Shown: positions 11,260-20,938 of the stretch, one piece after another | Layout: every line of letters starts with the position of its first letter | Numbering within the stretch: the stretch's first letter is position 1 | Source of the DNA: Portulaca oleracea | Taxonomy: Eukaryota > Streptophyta > Magnoliopsida > Caryophyllales > Portulacaceae | Length of the DNA: 64,000 nucleotides | Direction: 5' to 3' | Assembly (NCBI GenBank): GCA_029582165.1 | Contig: CM055886.1 | Location: 20,542,169-20,606,168 of the forward strand | Notes under the pieces: model-generated | The model's database searches: none | Told to the model about the DNA's origin: nothing | The model's input: only the letters and a program-made list of their open reading frames with translations | Program-made: the position numbers and the translations under genes

Positions 11260-12545
11260 CTCATTTCGAGCCGAATTCATACTGTTAATAAAGGGTTTTG
11301 CTTGTTTTAGGTCTTAATTATTGGTTAGTTATGATGCTTTTGTGTTTCTGTAGGTTAAATCAAAGAATAGCGGAAAAAGGGAATCAAAGAGCTGAGAAAT
11401 CCAACACCCAGGGCGTAATACACGCTACGAGCTGAACATAAGGGCGTAGCACCCACTACGACAGTTGTAGCACCCGCTGCGACAGCAGTATGGAAACAAG
11501 AATTTTTCTTCCAAAGCGTAGCGCCCGCTACGAAAGTTGTAGCGTCCGCCACAAACTGGGCAGAACGCCGTGACACCCGCGTCCGACGCCGCAGTGCCCG
11601 CGACGACGGTCGACAGTCCAACAAAAAGTTTCCGAGAAATCATAGCGCCCGCGACAACAGATATTGCGCCCGCTACCACTTGAACAGGAAGATGTCACAC
11701 CCGCGACTAATGTCCGAGCACCCGCGACCAGTAAAACAGAACATGACGGAAGTTTTCCGCCGAATCGATCGCGCCCGCGACATAGGGCGTCACGCCCGTG
11801 ATAGCCAAAAATTCCGGAAATAAAAAAAAGGGGTGGCGGCTGCACGTAGGGTTTTGGAAATTATTTTATTTTCTTTTCCTAATTCTTTCTTTATAAACAC
11901 TATCACTCAAGAGGAGATTATTATTAGTTATCTTTAGTTTTATCATTAGCTTTAGTTATTAGCTTTAGAACAGTTATGAGTTATAGTTTTCAAGATTCCC
12001 TTAGTTTACTCTCAATCTACCTATTGTAATTTACACTTTCACGATGCAATTCAATTCAAGCTTTCCGTTATTCTTTCTTGTTTCTGTCTTGCTACTTTGA
12101 TTCCATTAGTATTAGTCCACAAAAATTCCACTTTTTAGTGAAGAGGAGGATTAAGGTTCCTCGAATTCTCCCTTCAGGTGAGGATTCGAGCAGTCTTAGT
12201 AATCCAGATCACGCTTTTTCTTGTTAGTTCGGGAAATGATTCCTAATTCAAGATTCAAGATTCAAGATTAGAGTACAGTACAATGCATTCCAGGTTAATG
12301 TTCTCTTTCCTTAATTCCAGTATTCGATTCAGTTTTAGTTCCTTAGTCATTGCTTTTAATTGTATTCTTAGTTATGACTTTTCCCTTTAAGTTTTAATTT
12401 CCATTTCATTCTTTAATTGTTTTTCATTATTCTTTGTTTTTGATTCATAAACCCTACCAAACCAATTCCCTATTGCTTGACATACCATCCCTGCGGATAC
12501 GACTACCCTTACTCTAAAACCCCAATTACTACAACCGAACATTCA
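11260..12545 (+). mobile_element. Probable Ty3/gypsy solo LTR
   Basis: The segment has the shape of a long gypsy LTR: a GC-rich repeat block (11400-11810), then a TATA-like TTTATAAACA near 11890, a transcribed-looking T-rich leader, and an end near CCCTGCGGATACGAC, a motif I associate with LTR ends of Athila/Tat-type elements. There is no primer site or coding region after it, hence solo. The 5-bp duplication and exact ends were not identified. Confidence 0.4.
11400..11810 (+). repeat. GC-rich degenerate repeat array
   Basis: About a dozen imperfect copies of a unit centred on GTAGCGCCCGCTACGA / GCGCCCGCGAC, many partly palindromic, spaced roughly 25-50 bp apart. Composition is far above the surrounding AT-rich DNA. 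The array lies just upstream of a TATA-like motif, so probably in U3 of an LTR. A related array lies at 61945-62105. Confidence 0.75.
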
Positions 12546-12667
12546 CAATAACAATACTTAATGTCCATCTTACATAATTGATGTCCACGGAAATAATACT
12601 TAATATCTGTCAGAAATGCAACCATGCCCATATGCTCACAAAAGGCTCATGCTCATATGATCAGTTT

Positions 12668-12669
<2 letters not shown>

Positions 12670-12706
<37 letters not shown>
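12670..12706. repeat. (TA)n microsatellite
   Basis: About 18 TA units without interruption. Confidence 0.95.
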
Positions 12707-12709
<3 letters not shown>

Positions 12710-14025
12710 CGGAGCTTATGCTCCTGCAACTATAAGAGCGTGATATAAACTTTATAATGCATATGCATCCAAATTCTTTATTCCCTTTACTCTTTATTGT
12801 CAAATTATGTAACTTTCTGAGTTTCTTTATATTTGTTAATTTTACAAGTCTAATAAAATAATTTATTATTTAAGTTTTACAAATTCCCATAAGCACCGAC
12901 ATTTTTTTTCAATAATTTGGAAAGTTAAAAAAAGATTGTTTTTTTTTCAATTTAGAATATAATGGATTACAGTAAAATGTGTCATTAAAATTGTTTTGCT
13001 TCTTTTTTATAGAGTAATAATAGCTAGGAAGCGAACAATTTCTAAGTCTCGTGCCAATTGAAAACAATCTCTCTAATTAAATAGTATAATGTAGTGGTAA
13101 AACTGCTACATCTCACCCCTCTATATCTTACATGAGTGGGATTTCGAAATATTAGTTTTGATTTACGAACAACATTCTTTTTGTGCAAGGGCATTTTAGA
13201 AGTATTTTTGACAATTTACAAACCATTTATTTTAATTATTACATATGTTACTTTCTCGATATTGCTAATTAAAGGTGAAAAATAAAAATAAGAGCGGGTA
13301 AGATTTCACTCTTAATATGGTAACAACACTGTTGTGACACTTGTCCAAAAATACAATAAACCAAATAAAGAAACAAATATTGCAGCTCAGAGCATGTGTA
13401 ATGGTTGGAACTTATTTAATGATTCCACTAACTTTCATTCCTTGGCAGTAATAATTTTTGTAAGTTTCACAATTTTGGAACTCATTATGGACTTGTAAAC
13501 CATTTCAGAATGATATGTTACCCTGGGTCTGGGATGAGATTGCAAGCATCAAAAGATTAAAAACACAACTCTTCACTCCATCCTCATTGTGTAATGATAT
13601 GTTAAATTCAGCAAATCCAATTAAATTCTAGCCTAGTTATCATGTGCAATTGACCTCTTCCATTGCCCAATCCTCTTTCTCAAAGAGAACATTCAAAGTC
13701 CTGACAGTTACATTTCTTTAGGCCAAAATGGTAGGAAATCCTTAAAACTATAACCATTGTACTCGTACTTGTAGCAACAATCGCTTATCAAAGATTCATC
13801 CTATTCAAGCTTTGCTCGAAATATATCAGTTTAGTCAGTGAACAAATCCCGTGTCACAGAAGACAAGTAGACTACCAATGAAAACGCAAATCCACATCAC
13901 TCGAGGCTTATAGAAAGGCAAGACCTTCTCACTAGGATAGACAAGTAGACTCCCTCCAGATTTGGACTTGTAAACCATTCCAATGAGTCCAATCCTTTTA
14001 AGCCACATTTAACCCTATACCCGGG
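12707..14025. other. Intergenic DNA, possible SINE relic
   Basis: No coding region recognised. Around 13085-13165, TAGTGGTAAAACTG followed about 45 bp later by GTGGGATTTCGAAAT resembles the A and B boxes of a tRNA-derived SINE, but it is degraded. The remainder is AT-rich and unassigned. Confidence 0.35.
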
Positions 14026-14112
14026 TGTTACAATCACCCCCACTTAAGCGTGGCTTACAGGGATCGAAACTATTACTTATATTACCAAGGTGCACCTTTT
14101 TTTTAAGGTAAC

Positions 14113-14186
14113 TCATCCGTTGGGAACTCCTCAGTTAAGCGTGCTTGACTGGGAGTGGTCTCAAGATGGGTGACCTCCTGGGAAGT
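14113..14186 (+). promoter_or_regulatory. 5S rRNA-like Pol III promoter in left Cassandra LTR
   Basis: Contains AGTTAAGCGTGCTTGA (box A region) and GATGGGTGACCTCCTGGGAA (box C region) in the order and spacing of the plant 5S gene. It is not a genuine 5S gene: the 5' third is divergent and it sits in an LTR. The copy is well preserved and could still bind TFIIIA/TFIIIC. Confidence 0.85.
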
Positions 14187-14529
14187 TTTTCCTAGCCAGC
14201 GTGTAAGCGAGGACAAAACACACTGAAAAGATTCATGGTGATTTGTGGGGCTAGTCAGCGATCCTTCAAGTGGTTATCGATAATATCCGCAGCCAGGGAG
14301 GGGCCGGTGCATTACAGATGGTATCAGAGCCGACCCGCGACTGTGAGTTGCGCTAGTGGACGGGAGATCCATGGGCAGTCACCTAGCGGGGCAAATATTC
14401 TGGATTGAATCGAGCCACAACGAGGACATTGTGCACTTAAGTGGGTGACTATAACACCCCAGGTGTATGGTTAAAGTCTGGTTTAAAGGGATCGAAATGA
14501 CAATTTATATCACCAGGGTGCACCTTCTT

Positions 14530-14605
14530 TTAAGGTAACTCATCCATTGAGAACTCGTCAATTACCGCGCTTGACTGGAGGTAGTCTTAGGATGAGTGAC
14601 CTCAT
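14530..14605 (+). repeat. Diverged 5S-like block in right Cassandra LTR
   Basis: Same block as in the left LTR but with changes in both promoter boxes (CAATTACCGCGCTTGAC; GATGAGTGACCTCATGGGAA). The two LTRs have clearly diverged, suggesting an old insertion. Confidence 0.75.
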
Positions 14606-14710
14606 GGGAAGCTTTTCCCAGGCAGCGTGTGAGTGAGAACGAAATACGCTGGAAAGATTCGTGGTGATTTGTAGGGCCAGTCAATTACCGAGAGGGGCCG
14701 GGGTGTTATA

Positions 14711-15584
14711 GGTAAGTATTCGGTTTCCCTGAGAGATTGTTGTTTTATAAAATCACTTTTGCTTATGTGAATTAGGTAACATGTCACAAATTTAAATATT
14801 TTTTAGCAAATTCATCTCCTCCCCTTGTCACGTGGAATCGCCACCGAATCAGTCACCGCCGAAATCATACGTTCCGGGTGCATTATTGTCCAACAACCCT
14901 CAAAGTACAGTGTATTAATGTCCAATGTCATAATTCAGTGTATTATTGTCCAATATCCCAAAAGTTCAATGAATTAGCATTCAAAAATCCAAAATTTACC
15001 AATTTAAGTACATGAAGATAGGAATAAGCCAAGTGAATTATATATTGTTCTTACATTGAAAATAATTCAACCATAGATATGATTATACATTACTTGTAGT
15101 TAACATAACTTTTTTCAATAATATTCCTTATATTATAAGCGTTTCATTGTACAAGGAAATACAATACTTTTTTAGATTCATACAAGAGAGTTTGTATGTT
15201 ATGTGATTAGATTACAAAGTTCATTAAACCATGTTTCTATAGGACCAAAGCTAAAGCATATAACTATGTTTTGGCCCATTTACAACATAGTTTCAATTTG
15301 CATCATAAACCATTAGTCATTAAATAACAATGCTATTCATTTTGGACTTGTTTTTTCATGAAATATTTTAGAAAAGATCCAAACAAAATAATTATTTTAT
15401 ACCAGTTAGTTATAATTAATTAATTTAGATATCTATTATATTTTTTAGGTAAATAAATAATTGACCATTAAATCAAATTAAATTTTAATTTTAAGTCTAC
15501 TTAAATTAAAACAAAATTTTAATTCTTATAATATGTGGGAAAATTTTTTTCAATATTCGTATATCAAAAATCGAAAAAAAAATC
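14711..15584. other. Intergenic DNA with half of a MITE
   Basis: About 14868-14990 repeats GTGTATTATTGTCCAA-type phrases that match the right arm of the MITE at 53598-54020. The opposite arm is not visible. The rest is AT-rich and unassigned. Confidence 0.45.
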
Positions 15585-15810
15585 GAAAACATTAGGGACA
15601 AACGTTGTAAATTCACAAAAAATCGTGGGGAAGTGTTGTGTTAAGTTCCGAATCAAATGTAAGTCAAAATCTATGGTATTTAGGATATATACTCAGTGGT
15701 GTCCAACCATAATATAATTTTTGTTTTTTCGGACCACCAATATAGAAAAATAAAGTAGAAATTATTGGCATACAAAAGTTGAAAGTATGGATTATTAGGA
15801 TCCAATTTCC
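15585..15810. mobile_element. Right end of a (TA)n-targeting Mutator-like MITE
   Basis: Ends GGATTATTAGGATCCAATTTCC directly before a (TA)n tract, matching the ends of the elements at 24646-26055 and 26230-27032. The stretch 15588-15720 matches the interior of 26570-26720 in reverse orientation. The left end could not be placed. Confidence 0.55.
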
Positions 15811-15811
15811 C

Positions 15812-15848
<37 letters not shown>

Positions 15849-15914
15849 AAACGAATGTGAAAATTTATTCCTTAGAGAAAAACGGGGATTTGACCCCAAA
15901 AGGAAACAAAGGCC

Positions 15915-16747
15915 CTAGTTACATAGCACATCTACACAATTTTCGTATTTCTTTGTATATCTAGAGATGTAAAGAGTACGATTCCTAAGGCTAATTTTCA
16001 TAGTTTTTGATAAGATGTCAGCCTCAACGTTTATGTTCTTGAACACATTTTTGTTCTTGACCATCCAAATATGGTAGATATAGCTTGTGAACCCGGAGAT
16101 GCCCAGGTCTCTCTGCCAGGACTTTGCTTTCCAGCTCTTAATCATTTTGCACCAGTGATTCCAGTCATTTGCCCGGGGGAGTCCAAGCCACTTGATGAGG
16201 TCCTCCCTGATGTGGGTGGCGTAGGGGCAACTGTAGAAGAGATGTTCTATTGTCTCCATAGAGCTATTGCACATATGGCATTTAGTGCTGATGTCCGGGT
16301 AGTACTTCTGCAACCTGGCTCGAACTTGGAGTCTTCCATGCATCGCTATCCAGGTACAGATTGAATGTCGAGGGGTGTTGAGGCGATTCCATGTTATTTT
16401 GGCCCAGTCCCAATGTTCTTTGTCTCCGCTGAGCCAATCATACCCCTTTTGACCGTGTAGTTGCTCCTTAGGGAGATGACGTTCCTGAACTTATCCTTGA
16501 CTATGCATAATTTTTTAAAGTACCAACAGGTATCTCCTCTTGGTGTGAAGCTCCACCAGTCGCCTCCCTTAATGTATCTGCCGTGAATCCATCTGATCCA
16601 GAGGCTCTCTTTCTTTTCCGCAATTGCCATGACTTGCTTGGCTATGAGGGCTACATTCCAATCATATAGGTTTTTTTTATCCCGAGACCCCCCTGCGATT
16701 TCGATTTGCACACTACCTCCCAACTAATTAGGGGGGCTTTGGTATAT
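15915..16747 (-). pseudogene. LINE ORF2 C-terminal part (zinc-finger region)
   Basis: Two overlapping minus-strand frames (16394-16723 and 15915-16343) encode the end of LINE ORF2. The first has the WWSFTPRGDTCWYFKKL-type sequence that follows the reverse transcriptase. The second carries the zf-RVT signature: CHMC, then about 11 residues later HLFYSCPYA. It is separated from the reverse transcriptase by the LTR element inserted at 16752/20934 and broken by a frameshift near 16390. Confidence 0.8.
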
Positions 16748-16752
16748 GTGTC

Positions 16753-17633
16753 TGAAGAACCTCAATTGGTTATGAGGACCTCAACGTAATCGTCAATGAG
16801 GACCTCAAATGTCAGCATAAGATTATTTTGTTTGAAAAAACAACCGAGCTGTCTTAGGGAAGTACAAATCATATCCTAATCTTATATCTTCCCTTTATTC
16901 TGAGAATTGTTTATAATGATCTTCATTTCCTTTTTCAGAATTCAAACGAAAAGGAAAGATAATATGGTAAAGGGCCTTCATGAAGATAGAAGATCACCTC
17001 AGAAAAGGAAACAAATCCTTGCTTAAACTGTTGCATTGAAAAGCTGGATTCTGCCATTGAAAGACAGCCACCAAATCAGAATGAATGCATGAAGGAAAGG
17101 ATCAAATGCAAAGGAAAGAAAGGAAGGAAGCAAGTGAAGAATCAATTATAAATATGAGAACCCACCCCGTTAGCAAAGGTGTGATTTCCAAGGAAGAAAA
17201 TCGTTGTAAGAACTTTGTGAAAGAAAGTTCTGAGTGTAAGAGTATTTGAGTAAATATTCCGAGTGTAGCCATTCTTGTGTAGTGGTGAGTTTTGTGTAAC
17301 CAGTGGTCATACTGGTGAGGACCTCTAGGGTCGAGAGTTCCAAATCAAACAAGTGCCTCTCTACTGTGTGAGGTCACTAGTTGTAATCGTCTCCACTGTG
17401 AGGCCTCATATTCAAAAGACCTCTGCTGTGTCTTCTAATCCGGTAGGCCAATTGAGGACCTCACAAGTTCTCTTTTGTGCTGAGTTGTAAACTCCTCCTC
17501 TTTGACACTTTTGATCATTCAATAAAGAAGTTATTTTTCATATAAAAGTGCTACTAACTTGGTTGTGTTGATTGAAGTGTAGAATTATTTTTATGACCCT
17601 AATCACTCCCCCCCCCCTTATAGGGTTATTTCA
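16753..17633 (+). repeat. 5' LTR of gag-only element copy 1
   Basis: 881 bp, TG...CA ends. It contains at least four exact GAGGACCTC motifs and a TATA-like ATTATAAATATGAG near 17143. Followed by the primer site at about 17636. Confidence 0.92.
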
Positions 17634-17690
17634 ATTGGTATCAAAGCAGGTCCACAGATCTGAAGAGTCTAACAACTCGTGGTAAAGATC

Positions 17691-19545
17691 ATGGCCGACC
17701 TCAACACAACCGAAGCTCCTCAAGGACGCTCATGAACAATAGCTCCACTACTTACTCGAAAAAACTAGAGGTCGTGGAAAAGACAAATGGAGGTCTTCCT
17801 CAAGGACCAAGATGAGGATCTCTGGACTGTGGTTACCGAGGGAGATTATCCCACTCCCACGAAGCAGAACAGTGCTGGTCAAGATGGACCAAAGAAAAGA
17901 TCTGAAATGACCAAGAAAGAGTTGGAGCAATTGAGAAAAAATAATCATGCCCTAAACTTGATTTATTACAGATTAAATTCGGATGATTTTGAACGTATAT
18001 CTAATTGTGAAACTGCGAAACAGGTTTGGGATTACTTGATAACCTCATATGAAGGCACAAGTCAAGTCAAGGACACCAAAGTAGATATCCTTGTCCAAAA
18101 GTATAAGGCCTTCAGAATGAAGGAAAATGAGACTATGGAAGAGATGTTCAAAAGATTCAGCAGCATCACCAACCACCTCATATCACTAGGAAAAACCTAC
18201 CCAAATGAGGAACAAGTTAAAAAGGTCCTTCGATGCCTGCCTAGAAAAAAATGGGGTCCAAAAGTCACAGCCATTGAAGAAGCTCAAGATCTCAAGGCCC
18301 TCAAACTGGAGGAACTCATTGGAAAACTATTGGCCTATGAGATCCAATTGAATGACCTCTCAAAACCCAAGGAAATTGCCTTCAAGGTAGTATATAAATC
18401 TGACAGTGAGTCAGATGATGATGAGAGGAAGATACAATGGCAAAGATGGCAAGAGGGTTCAGAAGATTATACAAGAAAAATCCAACCTTTCGAGGGTACA
18501 TCAAGGATGGACAAAACAGAAAAGCAACCTCAAAAGGTAAGTCCTCGTCAAGAAAAGATGCTGACCCATTTACTTGTTTTGTTTGCGGCAGCTCAAAACC
18601 CCTTATGAAGGACTGCCCTTACGCCAGAAGAAACAAAGACAAGAGAAACAATCGACCTCAACGACATAACCATGAGGCAATGATGGAAACATGGAGTGAT
18701 AGTGATTCTAGTGAAGGCCACAGTGAGGTAGAAGAAATAACAAATGTATGTCTGATGCAAACACAAGTGAGGATCAAGATCCAACCTCATCTCATGACGA
18801 GGTAAACATTGATGACCTCCTTAATCTTTCACCATTACATCTCTCTCATAAGTGTATGCATCTTTTTAAATACTCCAAGTCCTTGATAGAAAGAATCAAG
18901 CACCTTATCAACCATGTTCAAAGTCTCTGTGAGGCCATAGAAAGCCTGAACTCTCAAAATGACCTCCTGTTTACAGAAAGTAATAGACTGTATCTTGAGG
19001 TCAAAGACTGCTATAAAACCATCACTCAATTATCCAATGAGGCAGTCAATAATTCCCATCCTTACCAAAGCAAACTAGTCTCCACAACCCCCCCTTCTCA
19101 ACCTCGGACCAAAATTCCTACAAAGCACCCACCCAGAGGACCTCTCCTTCCCACACCCAATACCCCACCTCTCAAAAACTATCGGTCCAAAAGTCCTCCC
19201 TTCCATGCCAACAAAGGACCTCTCTTTCCTATCCCAAACATTCTGCCTCTCAAAGAAAATCATCATAGAGGATCTCCTACAGAAAATAAAATGAGGACCT
19301 CATCAAATCCCTTGTCTAAAGGGACTAGACCTCCGTGCATTACTAAAATCTGGGTCCCAAAGACCTCATTGCCACGATCTCATCCTTGGTCAGAGACCCA
19401 GAAAGGTATAGTGTCTTCTTTTACAAGTATGCCTCAAACACGGAGATCCAACCAAGCTCTTCAAACTGAAAATCAACAAGAATGCAAGAGTGACCTTTGG
19501 AGACAAAATTCAAGACAAGATCCTAGACATTGGGAAGGTCGTTAA
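17691..19545 (+). pseudogene. SIRE-like gag, copy 1, broken
   Basis: The ATG at 17691 opens a gag reading frame whose early part has two in-frame stops (TGA and TAG about 42 and 75 bases in, replacing Trp and Tyr codons of copy 2). From 17787 the frame runs to about 18430 with UBN2-type gag sequence (VWDYLITSYEGTSQVKDTK), then shifts. The zinc knuckle follows in another frame as CFVCGSSKPLMKDC, with proline in place of the histidine ligand. A third frame (18748-19545) encodes a coiled-coil-like and proline-rich tail. Gag would form the virus-like particle. This copy cannot make it intact. Confidence 0.85.
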
Positions 19546-20063
19546 ACAACACCACCCGCACCTTTTGAGGGGGAGTCGTCTACTATGAGGACCTCAACCT
19601 ATGCACAAGCTGTCAAATTGAGGGGGAGTCCTATCATCCATCTTCCCTACATGTGGTCCCTCTCCTTTTCCCAGGTTCGTCAACTCACTGCACGCCTGGA
19701 CCTCTGATGTCCTCATCAGCATGACCTCTCGGGCACCTCAAAATTTAATCAGGGCCTGGTCAAGGTGTCCTCAGCATTTCTTTTCCTTCTATCCCTCCTT
19801 CTCCCTCTCTCTTCCTCTATTTATTTTGGCTACACAATGTAGTACTTGTAATCTCTTGTTTCCTTTCTGTCTGAAAGACAAAAAGGGGGAGATATCTTTG
19901 GTCCGTAACCGAAACAATATGGTGAACTGTTGCTTGCTACTATATGATACTCTATTACAAGAATGTACTGTTGCATCTATTGTCCATATCTGCTGTACAT
20001 TGAGAATGCATGTATAGAAGCAGCATCCAGGAAGTTTTGTCTTTCAAACGAAAAGGGGGAGAT
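19546..20063 (+). other. 3' non-coding region with repeated purine tracts
   Basis: Between gag and the 3' LTR are four purine tracts of the GAGGGGGAG / AAAGGGGGAG type (near 19567, 19620, 19880 and 20053). Only the last adjoins the LTR. The same arrangement occurs in copy 2. The pol genes expected of an autonomous copia are absent. Confidence 0.75.
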
Positions 20064-20933
20064 TGAAGAACCTCAACTGGTTATGAGGACCTCAGTGTAA
20101 TCGTCAATGAGGACCTCAAATGTCAGCACAAGATTATTTTGTTTGAAAGACCAACCGAGCTATCTTAGGGAAGTACAAATCATATCCTAATCCTATATCT
20201 TCCCTTTATTCTGAGAATTGTTTATAATGATCTTCATTTCCTTTTTCAGAATTCAAACGAAAAGGAAAGATAATATGGTAAAGGGCCTTCATGAAGATAG
20301 AAGATCACCTCAGAAAAGGAAACAAATCCTTGCTTAAACTGTTGCATTGAAAAGCTGGATTCTGCCGTTGAAAGACAGCCACCAAATCAGAATGAATGCA
20401 CGAAGGAAAGGATCAAATGCAAAGGAAAGAAAGGAAGGAAGTTAGTGAAGAATCAAGTATAAATATGAGAACCCACCCCGTTAGCAAAGGTGTGATTTCC
20501 AAGGAAGAAAATCGTTGTAAGAACTTTGTGAAAGAAAGTTCTGAGTGTATGAGTATTTGAGTGAATATTTCGAGTGTAGCCATTCTTGTGTAGTGGTGAG
20601 TTTTGTGTAACCAGTGGTCATACTGGTGAGGACCTCTAGGGTCGAGAGTTCCAAATCAAACAAGTGCCTCTCTACTGTGTGAGGTCACTAGTTTATGTCG
20701 CCTCCATTGTGAGGCCTCATATTCGAAGACCTCTCGTGTCTTAATCCGAAGAGGCCAATTGAGGACCTCACAAGTTCTCTTTTGTGCTGAGTTGTAACCT
20801 CCTCCTCTTTAGCACTTTTGATCATTCAATAAAGAAGTTATTTTCATATAAAAGTGCTACTAACTTGGTTGTGTTGATTGAAGTGCAGAATTATTTTTAT
20901 AACCCTAATCACCCCCCCTCTAGGGTTATTTCA
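20064..20933 (+). repeat. 3' LTR of gag-only element copy 1
   Basis: 870 bp, same ends as the 5' LTR with scattered substitutions and small indels. Followed by the GTGTC duplication and then LINE sequence. Confidence 0.92.
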
Positions 20934-20938
20934 GTGTC

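Larger units (their letters stand above)
11083..12650. mobile_element. Foldback/MITE arms split by an LTR
   Basis: The left arm (about 11083-11215) and right arm (about 12545-12650) are inverted copies sharing GTGGACATCAA / TTGATGTCCAC blocks and an outer CATGTGACTATGG / CCATGCCCATATG pair. Between them lies a probable solo LTR. The arms look like the ends of one inverted-repeat element that was interrupted. Exact ends were not resolved. Confidence 0.45.
14026..14710 (+). mobile_element. Cassandra-type TRIM carrying 5S rRNA sequence
   Basis: The left LTR is about 14026-14316 (ends GGTGCATTACA) and the right about 14450-14710 (starts TATAACACCCC, ends GGGTGTTATA). TGGTATCAGAGCC at 14319 is the primer site. 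Both LTRs contain a block strongly resembling 5S rRNA with its internal Pol III promoter, the hallmark of Cassandra elements. The interior is about 130 bp and non-coding, and total length (about 685 bp) fits the family. No clear target duplication was found, so the left end may be truncated. It would depend on other elements for reverse transcription. Confidence 0.85.
16753..20933 (+). mobile_element. Gag-only copia-like LTR element, copy 1
   Basis: LTRs at 16753-17633 and 20064-20933 start TGAAGAACCTCAA and end GGGTTATTTCA. A perfect 5-bp duplication GTGTC lies at 16748-16752 and 20934-20938. A primer site TTGGTATCAAAGC follows the left LTR; AAAAGGGGGAGAT precedes the right. The interior (about 2.4 kb) encodes only a gag-type protein; no protease, integrase or reverse transcriptase is seen. 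This matches the published TR-GAG class of non-autonomous plant elements. It is inserted in the LINE. Confidence 0.92.

Noticed and set aside
11355..11845. Ala/Gly/Arg-rich proteins on the minus strand
   Set aside because: Produced by translating the GC-rich repeat array in different frames.
14113..14186. A genuine 5S rRNA gene
   Set aside because: Only the promoter-bearing part matches 5S; the 5' third is divergent and the block is repeated in both LTRs of a Cassandra-type element.
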